NCBI RefSeq assembly: GCF_020536995.1
Contig: NC_068366.1
Coordinates: 28,027,363 to 28,091,362 of the forward strand
Length of the DNA stretch: 64,000 bases
From: Dreissena polymorpha
Lineage: Eukaryota; Mollusca; Bivalvia; Myida; Dreissenidae
Direction of reading: 5' to 3'
Numbering within the stretch: the first letter of the stretch is position 1; each line of letters opens with the position of its first letter. Below are positions 1 through 13,004 of this stretch, one piece after another. A program made the translations under genes and the position numbers. The notes under the pieces were generated by a model. That model ran no database searches and was not told the DNA's origin. It saw only the letters and a program-made list of their open reading frames with translations.

Positions 1-235
1 TTTTGACCTAGTGACCTAGTTTTGGACCCCAGACCCAAATACAATCCCAACCCAGATTTCATCAAGATAAACATTCTGACCAAATTTCATAAAGATTGGA
101 TGAAAACTGTGACCTCTCCTGTCTACACAAACAAATTGTTGACGGACACACGCACGCACACACGCACAACGGACGCCGGACATCACATGGTCACATAAGC
201 TCACCATGTCACTTTGTGACAGGTGAGATAATAAA
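1..235. repeat. Fragment of dispersed element with TGACCTAGT motifs
   Basis: The sequence contains gtgacctagttttggacccc, aaatttcataaagattgga, and a run of cacgcacacacgcac followed by ggacgccggacatcac. This order is shared with the element at 712-1022. It is cut by the window edge. Confidence 0.5.
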
Positions 236-711
236 GCTTATTAAGGCTTATGAAGGTACTTGTTGTTATTTATGTATTAATTAACATACTTCTAAAAGTA
301 ATAAAAAAATGCAGTCAATGCTATCATTCATTAATGTAGTAAGGTTCTTTAAACGATTGTTCTTATTAATAGGAATAACCGGCAGTTTATACACCGCGAT
401 AAAGTTGCACAACTTTTTGGGGGCCAGTGAAACCCCTGAATATACTATTCATACAAGGAAGATATGATTTTATTACATTATTTAAGGACATTTTCATAAC
501 ATTTAAGTGTTAAACATGCTTTTACTATACTTATGCATTGATTTCTGAATTTCACAGTTTGTACAAGATCGTGACTCATTTTTTCACAATTTTGAAAAGT
601 TCGCGACTCATTTTTCACAAAATAAGGGGGCCAGGGCCGCTTCACAAAATCAGCAAAAAAAGCCCTGATGCTGCAGGCACAACATTGAGTAAACTTGCTA
701 CAAAACTTATA

Positions 712-1022
712 TACAACAAGAGCTGTCACCATAGGATGACATATGCCCCTTATAAACGCTTTGATGGAAGTTATGAGCATTTTTCGAAACCTAAATACTA
801 AATCCTTGAAATGCACTAAGTGACCCCGTGACCTAGTTTTTGACCCGGCATGACCCATATTCGAACTTGACCTAGATATTGTCTAGATACAACTTCTGAC
901 AAAGTTTGGTAAAGAACGGGTGAAAATTATTTGAATTAGAGAGCGGGCACGAAAAGTGTGACAGACTGACAGACAGTGCAAAAACTATATACCCACATTT
1001 TCTTCGAAAGGGGGCATAATAG
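712..1022 (+). repeat. Short dispersed element, ACAAGAGCTGTC type
   Basis: It begins acaagagctgtcaccatagg and ends cttcgaaagggggcataat. The interior has gtgacctagtttttgaccc and acagactgacagacagt. The same ends are seen around the larger element at 4989-5727, so both belong to one superfamily of non-coding elements. Bases 236-711 and 1023-1687 hold nothing recognisable. Confidence 0.65.
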
Positions 1023-1687
1023 TAAAGATCTCATTGTTTAATGGCTACAAGGTTCAAATGCATCAAACTATACCTTTTTCTTGCTTTACACAAGGATGAT
1101 GTGATGTTGTACTAAATTTTCATATAAAAGTCATCCTGGAAATAAATGGCTTTTAGAAATGCCAGTATTCCATTTGTAATTTCAGGATTCCTTCCTTTAT
1201 CATATATTGTTTTTCTTCCACAAATAAATAATTATTGTATACAACAGAATGCTCAAGTGAAACCGTATTCCCAACCAGTGTTTTCTGTTTCTGCATCATT
1301 GAACAAGACTTCTTTTTTGTGTCGAGAAAAACATTAGCAGGCTTATCGTTATGCCACAAGAAAACTTTGTTTCTTGACATAAGACAGCAAACAAATTATG
1401 TTGATATTTTAAAAATAATATGCAGAAAAGGGTATATAATTAACCAAATACTTCAGTGACAAGGTGTTCTGAGAATATCATCAGTCTAGTTGGTTTAGTC
1501 ATTTAGCATCTAACTCAAGGCTGTGCCTTGATGTGGTATGGCTTCACACAACCATCTCTACTGATGCAAGCTCTTAAAACACCATACTATAGCATCATAT
1601 CCTACTATATCACAAGAAACGTCTACAACAACCCCCACCACTGAATGTCTACAGTATGCTCAAATCTTTCATATTTTATTATCTTAC

Positions 1688-3897
1688 GTAAACTGAGACT
1701 GTGTGATATTTCAATGGCAACATACACATTTTCCTCATCCACCTCGTTCAAGACCTTCTTGATTTTGTTGTAGAGGGAGGGTCCATTCTCTGGGTGCACA
1801 CACGCCTCCGAGTAGAGCAGTGAGGAGCCATCCTGCACCACACATGTGCCATTACTGTCCAGCATGTAGGGGAAGAAGTACACACCTGAGCCTGTTGACA
1901 GCTGTAATAGACATGCAGCAATAGAAAAATGGGGTTTCTTCTTCATTTCGTTCAAACCTATTACATTTTTGTACTTTTAACTTGATCGTATAATATGCAT
2001 AAAGCTTACTGCTTATTGAGACATTCTTGAATTTCCTGAGTAGATCCACTCATATATGTCATGAAGGGAGATCCTTTGAAGGTTAATAGAAAAGGAACAA
2101 GAGATTGCCAAGCAATATTGTCCCCTATCGGTTAAACAACACCATTGTCAGATTTTTTTTTTAATTTGATGCCATAGCAACCAGAATTCTCAACGTAGGA
2201 ACAAAATGAAATGACGTGCATAATCTCCATATTGCCATCTATCAAGTTTCATGAAAAAATATTAAGAACTTTTAAAAGTTATCGCAGGATCCAGAAAAGT
2301 GTGACAGTCTGACTGACAGACTGACTGACAGAGCGCAAACCATAAGTCCCCTCCGGTTTCACCAGTAGGGGACAATAAACAAGAACTGCATTTGTGAAAC
2401 ATTGGCCCTCTACTTTGCCTTCAATCCACATTGCAGCTATTTTAGAGATAGTCCAAGGGCGACACAAAACTCACTTCATCTGTAATTCATGAAGGAAACA
2501 CATATACCTAAAATCAGCTGAATAAATGTATCTGAAAGCATTTCATTAAAAAATTGCCCACAACTTTGCCAAAAATCATTGGACAGGAACGCAACTCACA
2601 CTTCACCGGTAGGTCTGTCAGTAGGTAGACTCACATACACAAATCTGGTGTTTATCGGAAAGCTCAAAGTAAACAAGCTCAAAAAAACAGAACAGCGAAA
2701 AGACTAACAGACTGAAGACGATTGCTATATGCCACGCTTATGGGGGACATAAAGTCCTGGGAACTCAAGATTGCAAGGCATAAACAATATCAATTATGAC
2801 ACTATGAACTAAAATTCTTATTCATTTGTAGCTTAATATATTTTCTTTCGCAAGTATAAAATACTTTTGCTTATGAATTTTATAAATATAAAGCTATAAT
2901 TAGTTATGTTGCTCACCCTTAGTGAAACAGTACCCTCTGGATCAATATCGTTAGCGATGACCACATTGTTTTTCATGTTCATGCTTTGTCGCACACCAAT
3001 GTGGTAGAAGAGAGAGGATTGCTGGGTAGCTATGGTCATATCCACAACCACCACGTCGGCGTTGTAGAACATATCCAGTACTGCCGTCTCTCCAAAGTCC
3101 AGCTTTTGGAAAACAATGTTCTCTAGGCAGGCATCACAGCTGAAACAAGAATGTATTAAGATGATACACTTTTCTAGTTTGCAGATATATGTTGTTTATC
3201 ACTCAAGTTTTGAGTCACTCAGCTTCAAGCAAGACTTCTACGGTGACCAATGTTTATCATTTCAGGACATGGCTATTTGATCATGTCGCAAGGTAGATCA
3301 TATAATGCAGTACATGAAAATGAAGGCATAAACATTGGCTTAGTCAATCAGCTGAGTGATTAAAGATCAAGAACTCAGTGTCTTGTGCACCTTACAGGCT
3401 TGTGCCGTTTAAGTGAACTTAAGTATGTACATATATAACTTAAATATATTATTGGTGAAAACTCGTATACATTCACAATCAACCGTCGTTATGTTACATT
3501 CAAAGCTGAAAAATTATGTACATTTTATAACAAATCTGAGGAAATAGGGAATATGTGGTTTAAATAACAACCATTAAGTAAGTTACTTGAATATAATCTT
3601 TTTTGAGCACATATTTACAGCTAACGACTTTAAAGCTGCTCCTTTTTACACACCAATATGCCTAAAATCTTCCTCTAATACAAAAAAGTCAAAATTTGTC
3701 ACATTTTTAAGGATGGTCAATATCCAAGTCAGACTGGCATTGTTAATTGACTACCTTTTACACGCTTTGTCCACATCACTCAATGCCTTCTTTCTAGTGT
3801 TCAACAGAGAGATAGGGTTGATAGATTTAGCATCTGGAGTCACAGCCCCTGAGGTGGCCCCCGCTGTGGTCACATCAATCACAGTCACCACCTTCAT
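1688..3897 (-). CDS. MAP3K5/15-like: ASK-type MAP kinase kinase kinase (MAP3K5/15 family), N-terminal part, 3 exons, continues off window
   Basis: Coding exons on the minus strand are 3897-3755, 3139-2917 and 1901-1688, with GT/AG borders and consistent phases (2, 0, 1). They encode about 193 residues. ATG at 3897 starts MKVVTVIDV, and an in-frame TGA lies nine bases before it, which supports this start. A possible 3' splice site (ggttccag) about 10 bases upstream suggests a 5' UTR exon further out. Exon 2 carries KLDFGETAVLDMFYNAD, VVVVDM and QSSLFYHIGVRQSM, which closely match the N-terminal thioredoxin-binding region of animal ASK1. Exon 3 carries STGSGVYFFPYML, matching the following TGNYTFVPYM segment. 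The kinase domain is outside the window. ASK kinases are stress-activated MAP3Ks that signal to JNK and p38 in the cytoplasm. The exon 2-3 junction is about seven residues shorter than in vertebrates, so a tiny exon may be missed between 1902 and 2916. MAP3K5 and MAP3K15 orthology cannot be separated. Confidence 0.9.
2086..2376 (-). repeat. Short dispersed element, TCCCCTATCGG type, in MAP3K intron
   Basis: It carries attgtcccctatcggttaaa, the ggatccagaaaagtgtgaca motif, repeated ctgactgacaga, and ends caccagtaggggacaataa. It is an inverted, single-unit relative of the expanded copy at 44520-45484 inside HGD. Confidence 0.65.
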
Positions 3898-3959
3898 GGT
3901 CACTCAACTGGAACCAGCATACATACATATACATGTAGTTTGCAACTTTTGATTGATGA

Positions 3960-4500
3960 ACAGAAGGGGCCTTATCAGGGCTTAACACTAACTTTTTTTC
4001 AACTAGCCCATTCGGGCTAGTAAATGCAGAACCTACTAGCCCTGACCAATCTTTCATGTGCCCTTACCCAAGTATTATCAAAACCTTTATATTTATCATT
4101 CAAAGAGGCAAATGTTTTAAAAGCCCTTTTTGGACAATACATAGTGTGTTTTATCCAAGTTTGTTTACTTCATTTAATGGATCCAAGTATTGTTAAAAGT
4201 TTGAACCAGTCGTCCCAATTGTTTATACAAACAACAGAAACATTCCGAAATTACACTGCCTTGTTTTTCTAAAACTTTATAAATTTCAAACAATTATTCA
4301 TAAAAGAAAGTTATTTTTAAATGCCAGCAACACAAGTTAGTCTCTTGTTAAATATACTTTTTGTATAGGTAATATTCCAGCAAAATTAGTATCATTAAAA
4401 TTGTGTTAAGTGTCTCATGTATTAGACTTGACTATTCTCGGTGTCTGTGTTTTTTATCTTATTTGTGCACATTTCTAAAGCATAAAATTGTGTTGCGTTA
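3960..4500. repeat. Probable repeat fragment with 'actagccc' motifs, otherwise unremarkable AT-rich DNA
   Basis: The stretch aactagcccattcgggctag forms a small inverted repeat, followed by ctactagccctgacc. Nothing else was recognised. Confidence 0.3.
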
Positions 4501-4501
4501 A

Positions 4502-4740
4502 TAACGATCAATTTGTCATTATCGGCTCGGATACTACTCACATGTACCCTGGGTACTCTTGCCTATACTTACATGTACCCCGGGTATGGTAAATATACTA
4601 AGATGTACCCGGGAAATTTAACGCTAAATCTGTCGTCTGCTTTAAAAAAAAAATTAATTATGTTCATATTAATGACGAATTTTCTGTTAAATGGCCTCTA
4701 TATTATCAAAACTCATACTCAAAAAGCATGTTGATGCAAT
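4502..4740 (+). mobile_element. One arm of a GTACCCCGGGTAC long-TIR MITE (copy A, truncated)
   Basis: It starts with a gatca..ttgtcattatcggctcgg block and repeats the palindrome-rich words catgtaccc and ccgggta, then gaaatttaacgctaaatc. It aligns with the left arms of the copies at 8487 and 9118. The matching right arm is missing. Confidence 0.6.
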
Positions 4741-4744
4741 TTTT

Positions 4745-5730
4745 AAACAAGAGCACCGCCTTGCGGGTGCAGACCGCTCATCTATTCTTCTTTTTAAAGG
4801 TGTAGGGACCTATCTCAATTTCAATCACAAAGGATCAAGGGAGGGGTGGAGTTGAGAGGGGCGTATAGTGTGGGGTGTGGTCATTTATTACATTATCTTC
4901 TAAAAATGCAAAAAAATGCAAAAAAATTATATTTTTTTTCGGAGGGGGGGGTTCTTGGGTGGGATGGTTGGACGGTATTTCAAAAATAAAACAAGGGCTG
5001 TTTGTAAAACATGCATCCCCCCCATATGGGCTGTCCGTTGTAGTGGCAGCCATTGTGTGAATACGTTTTTTGTCACTGTGACCATGACCTTTGACCAAGT
5101 GACCTGAAAATCAAAAGGGGTCATCTGTGAGTCACAATCAATGTACCTATGAAGTGTCATGATCCTAGGCAAAAGCGTTCTTGAGTTATCATCCGAAAAT
5201 CATTTTACTATTTCGGGTCACCGTGACCTTGACCTTTGACCTTGTGACCTCAAAATCAATAGGGGTCATCTGCGAGTCATGATCAATCTACCTGTGAAGT
5301 TTCATGATCCTAGGCATATGCATTCTTGAGTTATCATCCGAAAACCATTTTACTATTTCGGGTCACCGTGACCTTGACCTTTGACCTAGTGACCTCAAAA
5401 TCAATAGGGGTCATCTGCGAGTCATGATCAATCTACCCATGAAGTTTCATGATCCTAGGCGTATGCATTCTTAAGTTATCATCCGGAAACCATTTTACTA
5501 TTTCGGGTCACCATGACCTTGACCTTTGACCTAGTGACCTCAAAATCAATAGGGGTCATCTGTGAGTGATGATCAATGTACCTATGAAGTTTCATGATCC
5601 TAGGCCCAAGCATTCTTGAGTTATCGTCTGACAACCACCTGGTGGACGTAACGACCGACAGACCGACCGACCGAAAGACCGACATGAGCAAAGCAATATA
5701 CCCCCTCTTCTTCGAAGGGGGGCATAAAAA
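4745..5730 (+). repeat. Composite of two dispersed elements; inner one has about four ~145-bp tandem units
   Basis: It opens with acaagagcaccgccttgcgg, the head of one family, which is cut off near 4988. There a second element begins (acaagggctgtttgtaaaac) and ends ttcttcgaaggggggcataa. The second holds about four direct units of roughly 145 bases. Each has tgaccttgacctttgacc, caaaatcaataggggtcatc, atgatcctaggc and gagttatcatccg. All open reading frames here are by-products of the repeats. Confidence 0.75.
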
Positions 5731-5929
5731 TGCATACTGTAAAATCATTGCCGCTTTACTTCTGTTTAAGCTAGACACTTGTTTTGATTCAATAAAATTG
5801 TAAACTATTATCATTAACATTAATAAATTGATGTTTCATATCATTTTAAATCCTTGAAACTTTCCATAATATAAACTTTTAATTAACAAAAAGATAACAC
5901 GAATGATTCGGCACTTATTGGCTTTTGCT

Positions 5930-6245
5930 TTCTTGGTTCGAAAATGTTTGTGATCGACTGATATTTTGGTGCAACAGTCGCGGATGTCTTTCGACCTCTC
6001 TTAGACTTTTTATTTTGCATCGTTATAGAAGCTAAAAGTTCAGACGCTCTACAAAGACATGCACAATTAACGACGGATTAAGTCGGATTTAAAACGCATG
6101 TATGTCGTCGTAAATAATTTGGTCAGACGCTTAATTTGACAATGAAATCTAGTCCGCAGAGGGGTTGGATAACTTCCACTGTTTCTCTGCTCCGTCATCC
6201 AGTTGCTTGCTAAATGAAAGCGTCGCCGCATTACGAAAATAATTC
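5930..6245. promoter_or_regulatory. Locally CpG-enriched stretch, possible promoter/5' exon of the MAP3K gene
   Basis: About twenty CpG dinucleotides occur in about 310 bases, well above the AT-rich surroundings. It lies 2 kb upstream of the ASK-type start codon on the minus strand, where a non-coding first exon would be expected. No core promoter motif was identified, so this is an inference from base composition and position. Confidence 0.2.
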
Positions 6246-6855
6246 CAAAGAGAAAATACCGAAAATGAGCAAAGCATTTTCGATCTATTGTAATGTACGC
6301 ATCAAATTTGACGAATTTGCGTAAAGGTCAAATCTGTTGCATTTCAATACGCATGATATTGTATTTCTTTGCGTTTTTGAACATTTTAATAGGGTGAAAG
6401 ACGCAGATACGCAGCTTATCTGGAGCACTGCTTCTTTATCCATATGCACATTTCAAAACATAACTCATTCAATCAGTTCTGGTTAACTTTTTGCTGCATT
6501 TATCCCCCCTGTAAGCATAATACAAAAGCTTTCTTGCTAAAACTTTGTTAATTAATTTATTTATTACCTAATGTATACCTTAGACTCTTATCATTTTGTT
6601 TTTATTGGGAAATTGTGGAAAATTAAATACAAATTAATCGGAACTGCTGATTATCAGGAACTGGTTGACAAACTGTTAGTAGTACCAGAGCCGACAGTGA
6701 CCAATTGAACGTTACTAACAACAGCAACAAGACATTACAAATACGTGTCACACATTAGATATTCTTTTTTTATCATCTGAATATACGGTAATTACAATTA
6801 ATTTCTATTTCACAATTGTGGTTGGTATATTTCACAGTAAATATGCTATAGTCTT

Positions 6856-7441
6856 GTAGAGTCGTGGGTAATTTTCGTAAAGTTGTTACATCACAAATAT
6901 TTTATAAATATATGACCATGAATCATAATGAAAATAATTATTAACCTTCCTTCTTTAAGATGTGTTGCTTTTTTCCAAATGTTTATCGTCTTTAAACATC
7001 AAAATAATCTACTGTGTTGATAGTGTCAAACTACCATCATGAAAATAAGCTTCCGTTTGATTCGTGGGTTCTGATTGGCTGCCAGAATTTCAAGATTTGC
7101 ATACTACAAATAGCCTTTAAACTGGCCTTGCAGGACAGGTTAATTTCTTGTGAAAAAATGTCAACAGACGATGTAGCATGGTAAATACTCATAAATAAAC
7201 AATTTTATGTTACTTTGAAACACTATATGAACAATACATAAATGAGGAAATACTTCATAAGGACCTATCAAGTTATGATGAATTACACTATTTACTTGGT
7301 TTTGACGCATTTTTTATCGGACAAAAATGGTGACCGTGTCAAAACATTTTTCTGTAACAAACTGCATCATGTGCGAACGTTCTATCGCGAGATTTCACGC
7401 GATTTCTATACCCACGAATCAAACAGAACCCACGACTCTAC
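6856..7441. mobile_element. Possible small TIR element
   Basis: GTAGAGTCGTGGGT at 6856-6869 is mirrored by ACCCACGACTCTAC at 7428-7441, giving a perfect 14-base terminal inverted repeat. The words gattcgtgggttctg (7060s) and cacgaatcaaacagaaccc (7413-7431) add an internal inverted pair. No clear target duplication was seen. The flanks at 5736-6855 and 7442-8160 hold no gene. Confidence 0.4.
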
Positions 7442-8159
7442 CAGTAACAACCATATATCTGTGTGTAAGAGGTTTGAAAGGTGTTGTATACAACGTACTT
7501 TAATTAATTATTCAATGTAAGATAATTGGTATGTTAATTAATCGGCTTTCATTGTAAGTAAAACTAAAATATGGGCGAAACAACCCTCATGTAAGGGCGA
7601 AACGACCCAGGGCGAACAGGTTTAAGAGGGAAAACCCGCAACCCATGCCCAAAACAGTATGACAGTATGGTTGTCTTGAAGTATTGTCTTTTCTGAATGA
7701 AATAGCGTGATCAATACGTACAAATCTAGATAAATTAAAATGGAGTTACGGACTTACAAAAGCAAACGTAATTTTCTGTAATGCAAACAAGGATCATTAT
7801 CCATGCATGTGCATACAGTGACTAATAGACCAACAATTTTAGGCACCAACAGATGCAAATGCTTGTTGTTTTTTAATAGTAAGGGTCAAGGTCGTTCTCG
7901 TTCAATGCGTTAATTTAATTAGCAATTAAATTATGTTTTTAATCTTGCATTTATCTTTTTATATTCAAAGTAAAGTACAAAAGTATTAAGATAAAATAAA
8001 ATTATTAAACAATAATATAAATTATAAAGGTTAAATTCCACTAAACATTACTAAAAGAAGAACCGCAACACTCTCACCCCAAGGCGTCATCACTCACAAG
8101 CTCAATCTCTAACAGAGTTGTCGTTACATGCTCGCACATGCATGGAAAGTAGCGCTCGC

Positions 8160-8486
8160 ATACCCGTAGCCGGGTGGGGGGGGGGGTGCGTTGGGTGCGT
8201 TCGCACCCAACATTTTTTTATCAGTCACTGAACATGGTCAATGAATGTGAAATTTCATACAACAATGCTCTCTAACTTCAGTCTCTAAATACAGATAAAA
8301 AGTCACCAGAATGCAGTATTTTTAGTTTCATTTTCAATATTGTATTGGGGGAGGACCTCCAAACCCCCTTACTGTAGGAGCGGGACAGCCTCTCCCGCAT
8401 CTATCCCCCTTCGCCACTTCGTTGCTCAATAACAATCGTTGATGGGAACATTCGCGCCCCCCTTTTCAACCCTGGCTACGGGCCTG
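8160..8486. repeat. Dispersed repeat fragment, abutting a MITE
   Basis: A G run is followed by gtgcgttgggtgcgttcgc, then aggacctccaaaccccctta, and finally ccctggctacgggcctggct. The end is immediately adjacent to the MITE at 8487. Confidence 0.45.
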
Positions 8487-8944
8487 GCTCGATTGGTCAT
8501 TGTCGGCTCGGGTACTACTTACATGTACCCCGGGTACTCTTAAGTATACGTACATGTAACCCGGGTACGGCAATTATACTAAAACGTATCCGCGAATGTT
8601 AACGCTAAATCGGTCGTTGTCTGCTTTTTTTTAAAATTAATTATGTTCACATTTATGTCAGTTTTCTGTTAAATGGCTTCTATATTAACGGAACTCATAC
8701 TCAAAAAGAATTTTGATGCAGTTTTTTAAAAGAAAAATTTGTTTAAGATAAACAATATCGTTTTACTGTAATCGGTAGCGCGCTTTATGACATCGGATTT
8801 TGGGCGGGAATACAACTCGGGTACAGTCTACTATCGACCGGGTACGTTTAAGTATATTTACCGTACCTGGGGTACATGTAAGTATACTTAAGAGTACCCG
8901 GGGTACATTTAAGTAGAACCCGAGCCGACCATGACCAATCGAGC
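8487..8944. mobile_element. GTACCCCGGGTAC long-TIR MITE (copy B, complete)
   Basis: The left end gctcgattggtcattgtcgg and the right end ccgaccatgaccaatcgagc are inverted repeats of one another. Both arms extend over 100 bases with repeated catgtaccccgggtactc-type words. The centre (taatcggtagcgc, ttttgggcgggaatacaac) is shared with copy C. There is no coding capacity. Confidence 0.8.
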
Positions 8945-9117
8945 AAAAGAAGCAGTCGTTCAAGTGTTTATGACACCCGGATTCCAATGCACTATTGATC
9001 TTTTTTTGTATTCGAAGCGCCAATCAGTGTTATTTATTGTTCAAAATAAAGTCGATAGACGTCGAAAGACGTATGGCACATCTCCTTAAAACTGATGTGA
9101 TGAGTGAAAAAAAAAGG

Positions 9118-9549
9118 AATCACTTGGTCAGTGCCGCTTTACTTACATACACCCCGGGTACTCTTAAGTATACTTATATGTACCCCGGGCACAGTAAATA
9201 TACTAAAACGTACCCGGAAAATTTAACGCTGAATCGGTCGTTGGCGGCTATTTCTTTAAATTAATTATATTCACATTTATGTCAATTTTCTGTAAAATGT
9301 CCTCTATATAATCGAAACACATACTTAAAAAGCATGTTGATGCAGTTTTTTTTAAAGAGAAGTTTGTTTTAAATAATCGGTAGCGCTTTTTAAGACATCG
9401 GGTTTTGGGCGGGAATACAACTCGGGTACAGTCTAATATCAACCGGGTACGATTAAGTATATTTACCGTACCCGGGGTACATGTTAGAATATTTACGAGT
9501 ACCCGGGGTGCATGTCAGTAGTACCCGAGCCGACAATGACCGATCGAGC
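9118..9549. mobile_element. GTACCCCGGGTAC long-TIR MITE (copy C)
   Basis: The arms match copy B: accccgggtactcttaagta on the left and tacccggggtacatgttaga plus ccgagccgacaatgaccgat on the right. The extreme left end is degraded. It lies about 170 bases from copy B in the same orientation. Confidence 0.75.
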
Positions 9550-9696
9550 GTCAGTGCCTAAAACATTAGAAATGTTTTTGATGATAATTCAAGGGGATTT
9601 TTGTTTCATTGAAACGGGTCCGAAAGAAAACAACCTCTTTAAAAAAAATCTGAATTGAAACAAACCTCCATGCCATTTAATAATGGATACACCTGG

Positions 9697-9806
<110 letters not shown>

Positions 9807-11918
9807 AAAAGTAAAAACACGTGTCTGGGATTTAAATATATATATATTAAGAACATTAAGTTTATGCATTCTTAGTTTTAAAAATCATTTTATAACAGGG
9901 GCCCTATTTGTCTGACCACGTATAGTGTTTATATGTTGATGTCATAATTGTGGTTAGTCTATGTATCTATTAGTAGGAGAGGGTTATTTACCAACAATAA
10001 TAAATATTCTGGTTGAAGCTATGTTAATTGTATTTCTTCGTATCGCTCCATAGTCACGAGCTCGATACACAATTTGGGTTATACTTTTTCTGATCTTTTG
10101 GCTATTCGGTGCTTTAAAATTTTCTCATATTTTATTATATCCTATCTCATTTACTTATTGAATAAGATTTAGTAAGTGCATTTATTAATACAGGTAAATA
10201 TATATTTATTTTATATTTCTGTAGGAATCCAGTATATCATTGCCATAGTCTCTTTAAAAGTAGTCAAAAGATTAACAAAAAAGTTCACATAGATTAATTT
10301 AGGTTCCCTGTACATGTTCTGGCATGTTTGGGTATATTTTGACTATTTGACACATGAAACATAATGGACAAAATTGAAGGGTTACTTGTGTAAAAATGTC
10401 TCAATATACCGGTTATATGCTTTCATAGCAGCTTTCGAAGTTAAAGAAAAAGAAAAATAGTTGTTTATATTGATTTTTTTTTATGAAATCGGAAGAACTG
10501 GGAGAAATTTATTCTTCTTACGTTGAAAATGTTCTCCATTTCGAACAAAAATATTTGATCGTTGTGAATGCAGTGTTGTCTTGCTCTGTACGAAGATATC
10601 TTCAGATGTTCAAGATATATAGTACAAACTGATGCTCCTATTAAGCTACAGCTGATTTAACCCGCGTTTCAAACGCCGTTCAATTTATCAAATTAAAATT
10701 ACACGTATTACTTGATTTTCAGTTTTCCACATGAAATGTAAACATAAGCGGGTTTAGATGAGAAAACGCGATAAATTGTAACGCACATGTCCGATTGTGT
10801 CCGTAATATCGCAAACAGACGCCATCCGGTGGCGGTTACTTATTTGCGACTTGAACATTATATATACATTTTGTGTAACCAAATACCCATTTGTGATTAA
10901 GCCTGATGAATCAGGTAATATTTATAGACATGTAAAACACATATTTCCAGTCGTATTTACCCCACTCGGGAAAATATAATTTGAATGACCAATCATGACA
11001 CGATAACACATGTGGGCTCTTACACTGAACTCAACCAATATCAGCAAATTTCAACCGCATAGTTTGTATTGTATGTTTAGCTATCAACGTTGTTATCCGG
11101 CGCTCTCCCAAAAAGTCTTCATAATAATGTGGAAATACGTACAGCTACTGTCGATTGAATGTGTTTTCTGTTCTACAAAAGTAATAAAGGCATCGTATTA
11201 CCCCGAGAGTCATATACCTGTTTATTACATTATTTTATTTTCGCGTGTATTTGATTTATTCGGCGTAGATGTCTAATGGTTCTGATCTAGATCTCTTGAA
11301 TTAGTCATCATATGCAGCGGGGAAATTTGCATACTAAATCGAATCACGAAAATGTTAATGTTTTAGGGAAAAAATGGTTGCTTGTTTACCGATAACTCTT
11401 GCATCAGTTTGGAGATAAACAATTACTTAAATTGTGTATATGAACAGTTAAAAAACAGGAAAAGACACCATATTAGTAAAGATATCGACATATATTCGGG
11501 AAGTGAACATAATTTTGAGTAACTTTACTGATTGCAAGTTATGATCAAAATATTACATTCACTCGCTGAAAGAAACATACATTTTATTATTTCATAAAGC
11601 CTTCATGTACGACACCCTTAATAAATAGAAAATGTTCAATTTACTTTGAGTTATTTTTGTTTTTAATTAACCTTCTTGAAGGCTTTTATATACACTTTCC
11701 AGTGGTACATGAGCTCTACCAATTAAATGCACGAAATATTCATCTTGGTCCGTTTTTGTATAGTTTTGACAAAAAATACATCACTATTAAAGGTCTGGAT
11801 CGACGGCATTTACCCAAAATATAGACATGAATGTAAATAATCCATATTCAAACTTTTCACACACATTTATTATTATCTTGCAAAAATAAGATAGTAATTG
11901 TTGTTCGGAAAATTTTTA

Positions 11919-13004
11919 ACAAGAAATATCTTTAAAAAAAGATATACGGCGTTGATAGTTCAATGAATGAGATCAATGATAGCGAATGTCTTTTTCTGTG
12001 CAGTTCTTAGCTGCATCACACGCAGTTCGGGATGTTACGCGGGGTTTTCGCGGCTTATTTTACATTATTACATATTGCTGGTCATAAACCTATAGATACA
12101 AAACAGAAAACCAAAAGAAGAATGGAAGTGAAATTAAAACATATGAGTCAACCGACCACACGCGAAGTATCCGTATTTATAGGCGCGTTCTTCGAACAAA
12201 CCTGTTTTAGTGGTTTGTCTGGCGTTGCTATTTGATTCGATTATTAACAGTATCGAGAATCATCGCGCTCATGCTTAATACATTAGAATATGGTGGAATA
12301 ATTATTGTTAAATTAATCAAAAAAAATATTTATCATTGTATTGTTGAAAACACATTAAGAATCTAATATTGACATACCATAATTATATTGCTGAATATCT
12401 TCATTTAACATATTTCTTGTCTAAAGAAAATTCCTGGTCACCTAGTTCACGGATAGCGTCTTTATTATATAACGATTATTTTACTGGCCGCGAACTCCGG
12501 TGATGACCTGTATATAAACTCTGACATCCACACACACTAACCGCGAATTGACTCGATATCTCACGGGTTGAAATGCAATGCATTAAAGTGAGGCCTCGCT
12601 TCCACTGCTCTTTACACTTTTACATGTTAACATGTTGACAGGAATATGGAAGTAAGTACTAAATATGAGAACACAGCCTTTAAGTATAAAAGCTTTTGCC
12701 ATGGCAATCCTCTGAAAATAAAAGGTGCACGCACAAACTGTATTGATGTCGAGAATTGAGTGTAAAACTGTACTATCTATTAAGCCTTTTCATTAGAGAT
12801 AAAATTGTTTCATGCAGTAAAACAGTGTTACAAAGACGCGTATATGTTTCCAATGTTCTGGTGGTATACTCAAATCAGCCAATGGAATAAATGAAGTGTA
12901 TTCATTCGTACCTAGCCGCGGGAAATTTTATTTGAATTTTATTGGACACTTACAAAGGTCAGGTAAGGTGATAAGCTGGCTTAATACAGCTTACGCCGAA
13001 AAAA
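11919..13004 (+). repeat. Left arm of a ~1.08-kb inverted repeat (partner 57328-58412)
   Basis: The arm runs from tctttaaaaaaagatatacg to cttacgccgaaaaaa and is found in reverse complement at 57328-58412 with only a few differences per hundred bases by eye. Near its right end is a small hairpin, AAGCTG-loop-CAGCTT. No convincing protein is encoded, and no target duplication or transposase was seen. It is either an unclassified repeat family or a segmental duplication. Confidence 0.85.
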
